Source: Myxococcota bacterium (GTDB taxonomy: Bacteria; Myxococcota_A; UBA9160; UBA4427). From it: 64,000 nt of DNA. Shown here piece by piece: positions 44,616 through 53,763 of the stretch. The notes beneath the pieces were generated by a model. The model had not been told where the DNA came from, ran no database searches, and worked only from the letters and a program-made list of their open reading frames with translations. The DNA is taken from the NCBI GenBank assembly GCA_028823175.1, contig JAPKBZ010000001.1, positions 32,350-96,349 on the forward strand, in the 5' to 3' direction. The translations under genes and the position numbers were made by a program. Positions within the stretch are counted from its first letter, which is position 1, and every line of letters starts with the position of its first letter.

Positions 44616-46987
44616 AGCCCTGGTGCCGCCGGGTCAGATGCGCGAGCCGCCTTGGCTCGCTCGAGCGCACATCGGGATCGAGTTTCTTCGGGTTCCACGT
44701 GCCGATACGCTCGGTAGGTTGTGGCGAGCCTCTCGAGTGCATCTCCCCGATTCTCGGCCCACCCGCTGACCTCGACCTCGAGTTCGGTCGCTTTCATGGG
44801 CAGACTCCGGGCTTCTCCCTCGAGAATCTGCACAAGGTCAAGGCAGAGCCTATAGCTGCCCGAGCGGGTGGGAGGAGCGAGGGTTGGGAACACGGTATGG
44901 AGGCCCGGAGGCACATCGGCGTCGAGGGAGAGTGTGCCCGTTTCCACAACTTTCCCATCGAGGTCGGAGAAGGCGTAGCGGAGCTGGACGAGGCCTTCGG
45001 TCTGAAGGTCGAGGCCCGGCCAGGCTTCTGGCCCTGGGTTTCTCATTTGGACCTCGAGCCGTCTGAAGAGGGGCTGCACGCCCATATAGCGAAACGCCGG
45101 TCCGGTTTTGATCGAGACGATCCCAGCATCCGAGGGGAGCGGCCCGAGCGGTTCTCGAGAGAGGCCTGTCAGGGTGAGCGGACCGGGCGCCTCATTCAGG
45201 AGCTCTCGCATCCAGCGACCTCTCGCCGGAGATTCGGGGGTGCCGAGAATAGCGCCCTCCTGGTTGCGATAGATGAGTTCGAGTCCGCCGGGCGCATCCC
45301 CCCACCACGCGGTCTTCTGGTGAGGCCCAAGTTCATCCCAATGCACCACGACCCAGCGCAAATCGGTCAGGCCGCCGATACGTTCGACAGCCTCCCGCGA
45401 GGGGAGGCCCTGGGCGACCCGGTTGAGGAGCGCGAAGCTTGGCGGCACATGGGCGGTGAAGCCGTTGAGGATGGGGCGCCAGTGCTTGGTGCTGGCCACC
45501 ATGTATCCGGAGTCTTTAGCGTTCCGTTTCAGTGAGTCGAGGGGCCACGGAATTTCGAGAGTGGGCCCGGAGGGCAATTCGCGGAGCTTGGCGTAGAGAG
45601 CGTCCCTCGCAGTGCTTATCTCGAAGGCGGGAAGAGTGGGAAGCCGAGTCCATGGAAAATTGACGAAGACAAGGAGCCCAAGAAATACCGCAACCCACCT
45701 TCTCCCGGTGCTCCTGGAGGCGAATCGATTGATCAAACCCGCCGCTCCGAGAGCAGCGAGCAAGGGCATGAGTGTGCCGATCACGATGGCCCAACGGTGG
45801 GGTGCTCGAAGATTCGAAAATCCTGGAAGGGTAATAGCGGCCCAGTAGCCGGGTAGCCTGAAATCACTTTCACCCAGGCGTATATGGGAGCCGAGGGTCA
45901 TGACGAACGCGACGAGGCAGCTGAGCCAGAGAGCCAGGCTCGCGGTTCGGGTTCGACCGAATGATCGACTGAGGCAAGAAGGCCCGTCGTTGCGTTTTTC
46001 AATTCGGAGCCATGAGAATAAAGCAAGTGCGAGAACGCTGGCGGGTATGAAGTAGGTGACTTCGAAGCCGGGGCTCTGCTGCCAGAGGGTATCCATTCGA
46101 GGAAGAAGCATGTCGATCGCGTTCCCGACGTGATCGCCTGCCATGGGTCTGTCGGGATCAAGTGTGACGCTAATTTCGCCTCGGGCAGATCGAGACAGGT
46201 AGGGCACGGACAGGAGTCCGAGGATTCCGTAAGGAAGCAGGGCCGGCGCCAGGAGGCGGAGGAGTGAAGGCCGATCCAGCCCCTTTATAGCGATGACCAC
46301 CAAGGATGTGATCGCCAGAATAAAGGTCACCATATAGGCGAGGTAATAGGAGGACAGGAGTTGCAGGGTCAGCACTACGCTGAGAAGAGTGCTCTCTCGC
46401 CAACTGCCTTCGCGCAAGAGAAGGCGAAGGGAAAGGCCAAAAATTAGAGGAAACCAACAGGCCCAGAGCAATTGCAGATGACTGAGCTCCGCAGTTCGCC
46501 AGGGCATCGCCATGGCGACAAGTCCCGAGGCAAGCGCGATCACGAGGGAGCTCACGGACTGGGAGCCCAGTAGCCAGCGAACGCAGAGAGCGGTGGATAG
46601 ACCGAGGATGGCGTAGCTTGCCATCAGGGTGATGGCGTAAATCAATACGGCATTATCGGTGAACCCGCGCAAGGGAAGAGTGACGAGCGCCTCGCCCAGG
46701 AGATGTTCGGAACCGGCCAGGGTAGCCGGGGCAGGGTAGAGCGCGTTGGCATCAAAGAGCGTCGCCCCCGGTGTCAGGAGGGCGTGCTGACTCCAGGCCA
46801 GGATCCAGGTGTTTAGCCGGGTATCGTCCAGTTCCAGGTGCCCCACCGGGTAACCGTGGAGAGCGCCTAGGTCGATGTAGCAGTTTTCCGAACAAGGGAT
46901 CAGGGCCGAAAAATGGAAGCCCATCCAGACCGAGATCGACGCGCCCAGCAGTATCCAGAAAACCCATTCGCGATTTGCCTTGGACAT
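44612..46987 (-). CDS. Large polytopic membrane protein, GT-C-like
   Basis: 791 residues. About eleven helices to residue 445, then a soluble C-terminal region of about 340 residues with two beta-rich stretches. Acidic motif ELDDTRLNTWILAWSQHALL after helix 1 and YPAPATLAGSEHLLGEAL are typical of uncharacterised GT-C-fold proteins related to mannosyltransferase-like membrane proteins. It probably moves a sugar from a polyprenyl-phosphate donor onto a periplasmic acceptor, given neighbouring GT2 and GT39 genes. No named family is recognised with certainty. Its stop overlaps the methyltransferase stop by 4 bp. Confidence 0.72.
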   Translation of the reverse strand: MSKANREWVFWILLGASISVWMGFHFSALIPCSENCYIDLGALHGYPVGHLELDDTRLNTWILAWSQHALLTPGATLFDANALYPAPATLAGSEHLLGEALVTLPLRGFTDNAVLIYAITLMASYAILGLSTALCVRWLLGSQSVSSLVIALASGLVAMAMPWRTAELSHLQLLWACWFPLIFGLSLRLLLREGSWRESTLLSVVLTLQLLSSYYLAYMVTFILAITSLVVIAIKGLDRPSLLRLLAPALLPYGILGLLSVPYLSRSARGEISVTLDPDRPMAGDHVGNAIDMLLPRMDTLWQQSPGFEVTYFIPASVLALALFSWLRIEKRNDGPSCLSRSFGRTRTASLALWLSCLVAFVMTLGSHIRLGESDFRLPGYWAAITLPGFSNLRAPHRWAIVIGTLMPLLAALGAAGLINRFASRSTGRRWVAVFLGLLVFVNFPWTRLPTLPAFEISTARDALYAKLRELPSGPTLEIPWPLDSLKRNAKDSGYMVASTKHWRPILNGFTAHVPPSFALLNRVAQGLPSREAVERIGGLTDLRWVVVHWDELGPHQKTAWWGDAPGGLELIYRNQEGAILGTPESPARGRWMRELLNEAPGPLTLTGLSREPLGPLPSDAGIVSIKTGPAFRYMGVQPLFRRLEVQMRNPGPEAWPGLDLQTEGLVQLRYAFSDLDGKVVETGTLSLDADVPPGLHTVFPTLAPPTRSGSYRLCLDLVQILEGEARSLPMKATELEVEVSGWAENRGDALERLATTYRAYRHVEPEETRSRCALERAKAARASDPAAPGL

Positions 46988-47186
46988 GCGCTCCCGGCCC
47001 CAATTCCTGAAGAGAGAGAGGGTACGGGGGTTCCGTAGGATGGGAAACCATCCATTTGCTTCGAGGAGGATTACTTCTTGGCGAGCAGGGGGTGTATGCT
47101 TGAAAGAGCATCACAGGGCCCAATTCTCGCTCGACCCAGGGGCGATGCGAGGGGGCGTCTCTCCGGCGATCACGGGGGAAGGAAAC

Positions 47187-48362
47187 ATGGCAGCCGGAAA
47201 GAGCATGCACCCGAGAGAGGCCGCCTACCGAGTCTTGACCTTATTTGGGACCCGGCCCGAGATCATCAAGCTGGCACCCGTCATTCGTGCATTGGAGGCC
47301 CGGCCTGATGTCTTCGAGACCCTGAACGTGACCTCGGGGCAGCACGCGAATATCCTGGCTCCCTTCCTCGGAGAGCTTTCGATTCGCCTGGATCGCGATC
47401 TGGGGGTGGGGCGTCCAGGGCAGACGCCCAACGAAATCGCTCAGAGGGTTCTCGAGAGCTTTGGGCCGCTTGTGGCCGAGATTGGGCCGGACGCGATCCT
47501 CGTGCAAGGCGATACGACAACCGCGTTCGCCGGCGCCCTGGTGGGGTTTCATGCCGGGGTACCCGTGGGTCACGTGGAGGCAGGGCTTCGGTCGGGGAAT
47601 CCGGAGAGCCCCTTCCCGGAAGAGATGAACCGGCGCCTGATCTCTCGACTCACGAAATTTCATTTTGCGGCGACGAGTCAGAACCGGGAGCAGTTGGTCG
47701 CTGAAGGCGTCGATCAGGAGAGCGTTGTTGTCACGGGAAACCCTGTGGTCGACTCGGTGCATTGGGCTCTCGCCGACCGCGCCCGTTCGCCTCAAGTGGA
47801 TGACATTTTGTCTTGGCTCGGAGACCGGAAGATGCTCCTGCTGACAACGCATCGACGCGAGAGTTTTGGCCCGGTGATGGAGTCGAGAATGTGTGCGCTT
47901 TCGGAGTTCGCCGCCGAGCACGACGACGTAGGGCTGATCTTTCCCGTCCACCCCAATCCCGAGGTGGGTGAACGGGCCCGGCGCTTGTTGGGATCATTCG
48001 AAAACGTTCGGCTCGTGGACCCCCTGCCATACGTCGATTTTATGCAGCTGCTCGCAGGCTCGTGGCTGATCGTTTCGGATTCTGGAGGTATCCAGGAAGA
48101 AGCGCCCTCCCTGGGAAAGCCACTGCTCCTCATCCGAGAAAACACCGAGCGCCCCGAGGCGATCACGAGCGGGGTGGTGCGCCTGGTGGCTGGGGCGGGT
48201 CGCGAACTTCGCGATGAACTCGAGCTGGCCTATGGGGGAAGCGATTGGATAAGAGGTGTTGCGGAAATCCCGAACCCCTTCGGAGAAGGTGATGCCGGAC
48301 CCCGCATTGCCGAGGCCCTGCTCAGGGGCCTGGAGTCGAGCCGGAAAGCGGACTCTTGCTGA
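47187..48362 (+). CDS. wecB: UDP-N-acetylglucosamine 2-epimerase (non-hydrolysing)
   Basis: 391 residues from ATG 47187, with GGGGAAGGA upstream. Longer starts would run into the divergent gene's promoter region. LTLFGTRPEIIKLAPVI, LVQGDTTTAFAGAL, GHVEAGLRSG, EEMNRRLISRL and SDSGGIQEEAP are diagnostic of WecB. The enzyme makes UDP-ManNAc from UDP-GlcNAc in the cytoplasm for O-antigen, capsule or enterobacterial-common-antigen-like glycans. No wecC-type dehydrogenase is in the window. The GT39 gene follows after 31 bp, so co-expression is likely. Confidence 0.95.
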   Translation: MAAGKSMHPREAAYRVLTLFGTRPEIIKLAPVIRALEARPDVFETLNVTSGQHANILAPFLGELSIRLDRDLGVGRPGQTPNEIAQRVLESFGPLVAEIGPDAILVQGDTTTAFAGALVGFHAGVPVGHVEAGLRSGNPESPFPEEMNRRLISRLTKFHFAATSQNREQLVAEGVDQESVVVTGNPVVDSVHWALADRARSPQVDDILSWLGDRKMLLLTTHRRESFGPVMESRMCALSEFAAEHDDVGLIFPVHPNPEVGERARRLLGSFENVRLVDPLPYVDFMQLLAGSWLIVSDSGGIQEEAPSLGKPLLLIRENTERPEAITSGVVRLVAGAGRELRDELELAYGGSDWIRGVAEIPNPFGEGDAGPRIAEALLRGLESSRKADSC

Positions 48363-48393
48363 GTCCGGAGATGGTCGGACCCGGGAACGAATT

Positions 48394-50097
48394 ATGGGCC
48401 CTATAAAAAAGCCGTCTCCGGCGGTGGTCGCCGGGGTGGCGGCGATTCTTATTCTGACGCTCGGCCTGCGGCTGCTCGATGCGGCCGAGCGAAATACCTT
48501 GACCATCGATGAACCTCATTATGTGGGTGTCGGCCTCTACCTCTGGGAGTCAGGAGACTATGACTTCGTAGAGGCGCTGAGTTTCCATCCCCCATTGACT
48601 CACCACTTGGCTTCGCTCGCCCTGCTCCCCTGGCTAGACGATGGACTCGAGATCACTCGAGGGATCGGTGGGCAACTTCTTTCGGGTCCTGACCCGGAAC
48701 CCCAGCGTATTCGTTGGCTCTCACGGCTTCCCTTCGTGGGGCTTGCTTGCTGGGGGGCCTTGCTGATTTTTCTTTGGGCGAGGGAAGTCGCCGGCCCGGG
48801 AGCTGGCCTGCTGGCCCTATCTCTCTACAGCCTCTCCCCCACGCTTCTCGGCCATGGTTTTTTGGTTCACTCCGATATCGTCGTGACCGTTCTTTTCGCG
48901 CAGGTTCTCTATACATTCTGGCGCTGGTGGAATCGGCCGGGAGCCCTTCGGTTTGCGGTTTGTGGTCTTTCACTGGGACTCGCGCTGCTCTCCAAGCTGA
49001 GCGCTCTTATTCTTCTTCCCAGTCTCGGCCTGCTTTTACTCGCCATGGAATACGGTGTGCCGCCGTTTCGATCGGCGGCGGATCGAGAAGCTGGGGGCTG
49101 GCTAATTAGGGGCTTTTGGCTTCCCGGGCTGCGGGCCAGCATCCGCTTGGCCGGCCTCATCGCGATTGCGACGGGCGTGATCTGGGTGGGCTACGGATTT
49201 TCTTTGGAGTTCATCGCTGCCCAGGGTGGGCCTTTCCCGGGCGTACCCCTGCCGTCGATTCTTCAGGCCCTCTGGTTCGACGTCGAGGCGAATACGGGTA
49301 GCCGCTCTATCTATTTTTTCGGAGAAATCGCCGAGGGTGGCCATTTCCCGTACCTGATCCCCGTGGCGTGGGCGCTGAAGACTCCGGTGCCTGTGCTGAT
49401 CCTGCTGGGTTGGGCACTCCTGGCACCAAGCTCGCCGCTCGCGAAAGCCAAGGGCGATGACGAGTCGCAGGACGGCGGGAGTCAAGATGAGCGGCTTGGA
49501 GAGCGAGTCGCGTTGGCGATCGTGGCTGTGGTCGTCGCAATCTTCCTGGGGATCGTGGTTTTCTGGCTGCGCGTCCCCTTGGGTTTGCGTTACGCATTGC
49601 CAGTGATTCCCCTGATTGCTTTTTTCATCGGCATCCGCGTTGCGCCGCTTCGAGGGCTTCGACTCGGGGCGACGTGTCTCCTACTGGCCTGGCTGGCGGT
49701 GGCCGGAGCGGCGATTCATCCCCACTATCTTGCGCACTTCAATCGATTGGCTGGAGGACCCACGGGAGCCCACCGTTTTCTGGTGGATTCGAACCTGGAC
49801 TGGGGGCAGTCTCTGTCCGCGTTGGCCGACGAACTCGAGGCCCGGGGAAACCCTCCGGTGTGGCTCGGTTATTTCGGGCCGGAGCCGCCCGAGCGTTATG
49901 GCCTGCGCGCGAAGCGGTTGCCTGGCTGCACCCCGGTGACGGGCACGGTGGCCATCAGCGCAACCCTGCTTCGAGGCCTCTATTCGGTGGGGAATTCTTT
50001 CGCGAGCGCACCTCCAGGCTGCTACGACTGGCTTCTCGATCGCGAACCGGTGGCCCAGCCGGGTTATTCGATCCTTCTCTACGAAATTCCCGAGTAG
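48394..50097 (+). CDS. GT39/ArnT-like membrane glycosyltransferase
   Basis: 567 residues from ATG 48394. Around eleven helices. The catalytic-type acidic motif TIDEPHYVGVGLYL follows helix 1, and LSFHPPLTHHLASLALLP fits the first periplasmic loop of PMT/ArnT/AglB-like GT-C enzymes. The C-terminal part has LDWGQSLSALADELEARGNP, common in bacterial members. It should use a polyprenyl-phosphate sugar and glycosylate a periplasmic acceptor (lipid, glycan or protein). It follows wecB closely. The acceptor is unknown. Confidence 0.88.
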   Translation: MGPIKKPSPAVVAGVAAILILTLGLRLLDAAERNTLTIDEPHYVGVGLYLWESGDYDFVEALSFHPPLTHHLASLALLPWLDDGLEITRGIGGQLLSGPDPEPQRIRWLSRLPFVGLACWGALLIFLWAREVAGPGAGLLALSLYSLSPTLLGHGFLVHSDIVVTVLFAQVLYTFWRWWNRPGALRFAVCGLSLGLALLSKLSALILLPSLGLLLLAMEYGVPPFRSAADREAGGWLIRGFWLPGLRASIRLAGLIAIATGVIWVGYGFSLEFIAAQGGPFPGVPLPSILQALWFDVEANTGSRSIYFFGEIAEGGHFPYLIPVAWALKTPVPVLILLGWALLAPSSPLAKAKGDDESQDGGSQDERLGERVALAIVAVVVAIFLGIVVFWLRVPLGLRYALPVIPLIAFFIGIRVAPLRGLRLGATCLLLAWLAVAGAAIHPHYLAHFNRLAGGPTGAHRFLVDSNLDWGQSLSALADELEARGNPPVWLGYFGPEPPERYGLRAKRLPGCTPVTGTVAISATLLRGLYSVGNSFASAPPGCYDWLLDREPVAQPGYSILLYEIPE

Positions 50098-50203
50098 GCG
50101 AGCAGAGGAGGCTCTTCAACATTCTTTCGTGGGCGACAGATCGCGGGAAGCCGGGAGCTGGATTATCGTGCCCGGGCGAGCGAAGTAGAGGAGGGGTCGA
50201 GGC

Positions 50204-50737
50204 ATGTTCTTGAAGTTGGCGGTTCGGGATGCGTTGGTCGTTTTGGCCGCTGCGGGTCTCTGGTGGTGGCTTTCGAATTTTTCGATGGGCACGGGCATGC
50301 TGAGCGATTTTACCGGCGTCGTAGCAGGGGTTGCTTTGGCGGCTTGTGCCTACGTGTTCCACGAGTGGGGGCATCTGGCGGGCGCTTTCGCAGCACGGGG
50401 GGTCGTCCATCCGCCATCGGGCCTGAAATCCGCCTATGTATTCAGCTTCGATCGCCGAAAGAATACCCGCGGACAATTTATGGTGATGTCCTTTGGGGGT
50501 TTCATCGCGACGGGGATCGCCTTGTGGGCCGTGTACAGCCTGCTCCCCGACGACGAACTGGCTAGTCGTGTGGCTCGGGGCGGAGTGCTGTTCCTGGTTT
50601 TCCTGGGGGTTACTCTCGAGCTTCCTCTGGTCTTTTGGTCCCTGGTGAGCCGCGAACTGCCGCCCATTGAGGTTTTCCCTCACCCGTCCGACGAGGATGA
50701 ACGAGCGTCCGTGGCTGCCGAGGGCGCCACGGGCTGA
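50204..50737 (+). CDS. Small four-helix membrane protein with an HExxH motif
   Basis: 177 residues with AGGAGG upstream of the ATG. Four predicted helices (about 7-27, 34-60, 92-112 and 122-145) and an acidic tail. The second helix contains YVFHEWGHLAGAF, a perfect HExxH zinc motif within the membrane, as in site-2 proteases (M50). The usual second M50 motif (NxxPxxxxDG) is absent, and the protein is short. It may be an intramembrane metalloenzyme of an undescribed type or a degenerate relative. It is a single gene between GT39 and a convergent sulfatase gene. Confidence 0.65.
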   Translation: MFLKLAVRDALVVLAAAGLWWWLSNFSMGTGMLSDFTGVVAGVALAACAYVFHEWGHLAGAFAARGVVHPPSGLKSAYVFSFDRRKNTRGQFMVMSFGGFIATGIALWAVYSLLPDDELASRVARGGVLFLVFLGVTLELPLVFWSLVSRELPPIEVFPHPSDEDERASVAAEGATG

Positions 50738-50751
50738 AAAGCCAAGAAATA

Positions 50752-52368
50752 TTATTTCTGCCAGGCTTTGTTTCGTTCCTGCTCCTGGGCCTCGAGTTTT
50801 CTGCGCGTTGCGTCGTCTACGAGGACTCCGCGCTCGGCGGTCGCATCGAGCAGGGCCTTGTTGAACGGGAGTTCGTTGTTCCAGGTAGCTTGCAGAGCGG
50901 AGCCCGGAGTGACGGCGTCCGCCCAGTCGTGGGGAGCGACCCAACCCGGATGAGGGACTAGGGTGCCGCGAGTGCCTGCCATGGGGTGTTGGCTTCGCCA
51001 AGTCCGGATTTCACCGGCAAGTCTTTCGACCACTTTGGGTTTTTCGGCGGCCAGATTGTTCTCTTCGTTGGGGTCCTCGAGAATGCGAAAGAGAAAATTG
51101 CGAGTCTGAATTTCGGTCTGCCGCTCGATGACGATTTGAACGAGTTTCCAGGGCGGGTCGATCACGGCCAGATGGATCATTCCGGGTAGGGGAATCTCTG
51201 AAGCAAAAAAGATGGGTGGAGCCGGACTGGCGGATACCCCGTCGTGGAGGACCGGCCACATGTTGCGGCCATCGAGGGGAGTGTCGGGCTCGAGTTCGAT
51301 GGATGCGGCGGCGGCTAGGGTTGGGAATACGTCCATCACGGTCGTCTGGGCGTTCTCGACCCCGCCCGCGGGCAATTGCCCCGGCCAGCGGAGGACCGCG
51401 GGGACGCGAATCCCCCCCTCGAAGGTTTGGCCCTTCTCCCCCCTGAGCGGAACGTTGCTGCCTCCAAAGGCTTGAAAGCCCCCGTTGTCACTGAAAAAGA
51501 GTACGAGGGTATCGTCAGCCAGACCCTCTTGATCGAGTGTTTCTAGGATCGCCGAGATGGCTCCATCCATTTCGTCGACCATTGCGGCGTAGACCCGGCG
51601 ATAATTCTGATTGGTCAAATGTTTGTATCGGTCGATGGTTTCCTTTGGAGCCTGCATGGGGCTATGGGGCGCGGTGAAGGGCACGTAGAGAAAGAAGGGT
51701 CGCTCAGGGTCGCGGTCTCGAAGGAAACGAATAGCTTCGCGTTTCTGGATATGCGTCAGGTATTCTCCATCGAGCGAGATTGATTTTCCGTTCTCTTGAA
51801 GGTCGTGCGCCCCCTCCCGCTCGTGTATCCAGTAGTCCGTATTGGTGTGGAGGTGCCCGTGAAATTGTTCAAAGCCGTGGGCATTGGGAAGTTGTTGCTC
51901 CTGTGTATGGCCAAGGTGCCACTTCCCGATCAGCGCCGTTTGATACCCCGCCGATCGAAAGGCTTGGGCGATGGTGTAGGCGTTGGGGGAGAGACCCGCG
52001 TTGTACCATGGGTGGATTTGGTCGTAGGCGATTCCGAGCTTGAGGGGATCGCGACCGGTCATGAGTGCGGCGCGGGTGGGTGAGCAAATGGGCGCTGCGT
52101 AAAAGCGCTCCATGCGAACGCCTTCCCGGGCCAGTCGGTCGATGCCTGGCGTTTGAATGTCGCTGCCGTGGTACCCGACATCGGCCCAACCCAGGTCGTC
52201 GGCGAGAAGAATCACCACATTGGGCGCCGCCGCCTCAGCGGCAATCGCCATTGTTGAATCTCCAAGGAAGGCCAAGAGGAAAGGCCCGAATGCGGCAATC
52301 AAGAGGAGCAAGGTATTCTTTTTTGATCGGCTCGAACTCTTCTCATGCGTATTCTTGGTTGCGATCAT
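50752..52368 (-). CDS. Exported formylglycine-type sulfatase
   Basis: 538 residues from ATG 52368. An earlier ATG at 52401 is possible, but 52368 gives the cleaner signal (TLLLLIAAFGPFLLAFL, cleavage near IAAEA). The catalytic motif is ICSPTRAALMTGR, a canonical C-x-P-x-R whose Cys must be converted to formylglycine. LLADDLGWADVGYHGSD and FFSDNGG supply metal ligands, and IGKWHLGH is the second signature. It cleaves sulfate esters from an exogenous or surface glycan in the periplasm. No maturase gene is in the window. It complements the sulfotransferase gene in theme, though not in location. Confidence 0.94.
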   Translation of the reverse strand: MIATKNTHEKSSSRSKKNTLLLLIAAFGPFLLAFLGDSTMAIAAEAAAPNVVILLADDLGWADVGYHGSDIQTPGIDRLAREGVRMERFYAAPICSPTRAALMTGRDPLKLGIAYDQIHPWYNAGLSPNAYTIAQAFRSAGYQTALIGKWHLGHTQEQQLPNAHGFEQFHGHLHTNTDYWIHEREGAHDLQENGKSISLDGEYLTHIQKREAIRFLRDRDPERPFFLYVPFTAPHSPMQAPKETIDRYKHLTNQNYRRVYAAMVDEMDGAISAILETLDQEGLADDTLVLFFSDNGGFQAFGGSNVPLRGEKGQTFEGGIRVPAVLRWPGQLPAGGVENAQTTVMDVFPTLAAAASIELEPDTPLDGRNMWPVLHDGVSASPAPPIFFASEIPLPGMIHLAVIDPPWKLVQIVIERQTEIQTRNFLFRILEDPNEENNLAAEKPKVVERLAGEIRTWRSQHPMAGTRGTLVPHPGWVAPHDWADAVTPGSALQATWNNELPFNKALLDATAERGVLVDDATRRKLEAQEQERNKAWQK

Positions 52369-52603
52369 TGCTGCACTCCCGGGTTGGAGGAATTGGGGCA
52401 ACTGATAAGGAGATCCGGGCTAATGGTGACACAGCTGAGTTGCCAGTAGTCGCCCATCCGCTGAAGTTTTCGGGAGAAAACCGGCAGCGCCCCCCTCGCT
52501 GGTGTCCTACCCCGGAAAGATCGGTCTGGGAATCTGATTCTTGCCTACCTTGCTGGGGTCGGTTTTGGCTGGACGTTTCCAGATTGGGCTTCAGTAGACT
52601 TAG
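52369..52603. other. Intergenic region upstream of the sulfatase gene
   Basis: About 235 bp between the sulfatase start (minus) and the dehydrogenase remnant. Frames on both strands lack recognisable sequence and ribosome sites. It presumably contains the sulfatase promoter. I see no repeat or hairpin worth calling. Confidence 0.4.
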
Positions 52604-52825
52604 CTCCTCGGCGAGAGGTGGGGCCGAGTATCGACGGAAAACCTCATTGGCGGCGAAGAACACTACGCTCGGAGGGCAGGCTTCAAGGGAGCCATGCGTT
52701 CCTTCAACGCGACCCGACCCCTGGTGGCGATCATGGCAGTAGGGATCGGGCGCGCGGCCCTGGATGCGGCGATCGATCTGATCGAAAAACTCTTTCGTGA
52801 CGTCAAGGCGATAGATATTGTGTAG
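52604..52825 (+). pseudogene. Remnant of an acyl-CoA dehydrogenase gene
   Basis: An in-frame stop-to-stop segment of 73 codons, bounded by TAG at 52601 and TAG at 52823, translates to a recognisable internal piece of an acyl-CoA dehydrogenase: VSTENLIGGEEH, then GFKGAMRSFNATRPLVAIMA and VGIGRAALDAAIDLIEKL. In intact FadE-type enzymes these blocks lie in the middle to C-terminal half. The flavin-binding front and the active-site C-terminus are missing here. A 43-codon frame could start at ATG 52694, but a functional product is unlikely. It lies just upstream of an enoyl-CoA hydratase-family gene, consistent with a decayed beta-oxidation operon. Confidence 0.65.
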
Positions 52826-52910
52826 GGGACGGGTCAGGTCCAGCGGCTTGTGATGGCCCGCCAACTCGTTCAGTTCCCCCGGAGCTGAGCCAAACGAGGA
52901 AAGGAATACG

Positions 52911-53711
52911 ATGAGCGAAGCTGCGGTTCTCTACGAGGTTTCGGACAGGGTCGCCACATTGACCCTGAATCGGCCGGAAAACAGGAACAGCATGACGCCG
53001 GATCTTCTCGAGGCTCTTGCCGCCTCGGTGCATCGGGTGCGCGAAGACCCCGAAGTGCGTTGCCTCGTCATCACGGGGCGGGGCAGGAGCTTTTGCGCGG
53101 GTGCCGACTTTAAAGCGGGTCCGATCGGCGGAGGAAAAAGGGAGGAAGACGGCTACACAGCTCCCCAGGATCGTCTCTTTGCCATGTATTCCCATTTCCT
53201 TTCGCTCTTGGAAATCGAGGTTCCCGTGATAGCGGCGATGCAGGGGCATGCCATCGGGGGCGGGCTCGGTTTGGGAGTCGTCTGCGATATTCGGGTGGCG
53301 AATCGAGAGGCTCGCTACGGGGCCAACTTTGTCCAACTCGGTCTGCATCCCGGTATGGGGACCACCTATCTCCTGCCTCGGCTGATGGGTGTGCCTCGGG
53401 CGGTGGAGCTTCTCTTGACAGGCCGCATCGTGAACGGCGCGGAGGCGGCGGAGTACGGCCTGGCTAACCACGCCGTGGAGGCCGATGAGGTACTTCCCCG
53501 GGCCCTAGAGATCGCGCGTGAAGTCGCTTCTGCAGCGCCCCTGGCGGTGCGCTGGACCAAGGAATCGATCTATCGGGGCTTGGATTGGGCTCCCCGGGAC
53601 GCCGCGCGATACGAAGCCCACCTGCAATCGCGGACGGCGGAAACCGAGGACTCCCGGGAAGGCATCGCTGCGCTCCTTGGGCGGCGGACACCCGAGTTCA
53701 AGGGTCGCTGA
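52911..53711 (+). CDS. Enoyl-CoA hydratase/isomerase family protein lacking both usual catalytic Glu
   Basis: 266 residues, with GAGGAAAGGA before the ATG. The crotonase fold is clear: TLTLNRPENRNSM, ITGRGRSFCAGADFK (CoA-binding and oxyanion region), AMQGHAIGGGLGLG and LGLHPGMGTTYLLPRLMG. In enoyl-CoA hydratase, Glu144 and Glu164 lie in GGGxEL and (P)E-x-x-LGL. Here those positions read GGGLGL and FVQLGL, so both catalytic acids are absent. The protein may catalyse another crotonase-type reaction (isomerase, dehalogenase, hydrolase or lyase) or be inactive as a hydratase. The decayed dehydrogenase upstream suggests a fatty or aromatic acid pathway. Confidence 0.9.
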   Translation: MSEAAVLYEVSDRVATLTLNRPENRNSMTPDLLEALAASVHRVREDPEVRCLVITGRGRSFCAGADFKAGPIGGGKREEDGYTAPQDRLFAMYSHFLSLLEIEVPVIAAMQGHAIGGGLGLGVVCDIRVANREARYGANFVQLGLHPGMGTTYLLPRLMGVPRAVELLLTGRIVNGAEAAEYGLANHAVEADEVLPRALEIAREVASAAPLAVRWTKESIYRGLDWAPRDAARYEAHLQSRTAETEDSREGIAALLGRRTPEFKGR

Positions 53712-53763
53712 ACGCTTGGGGGGGAGACCGGGCGGATTTGAAGGCTCTGGGTGCGGCCTGGGC

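Noticed and set aside
52343..52864. 173-codon minus-strand frame upstream of the sulfatase
   Set aside because: It is antisense to the acyl-CoA dehydrogenase remnant and its translation resembles no family.
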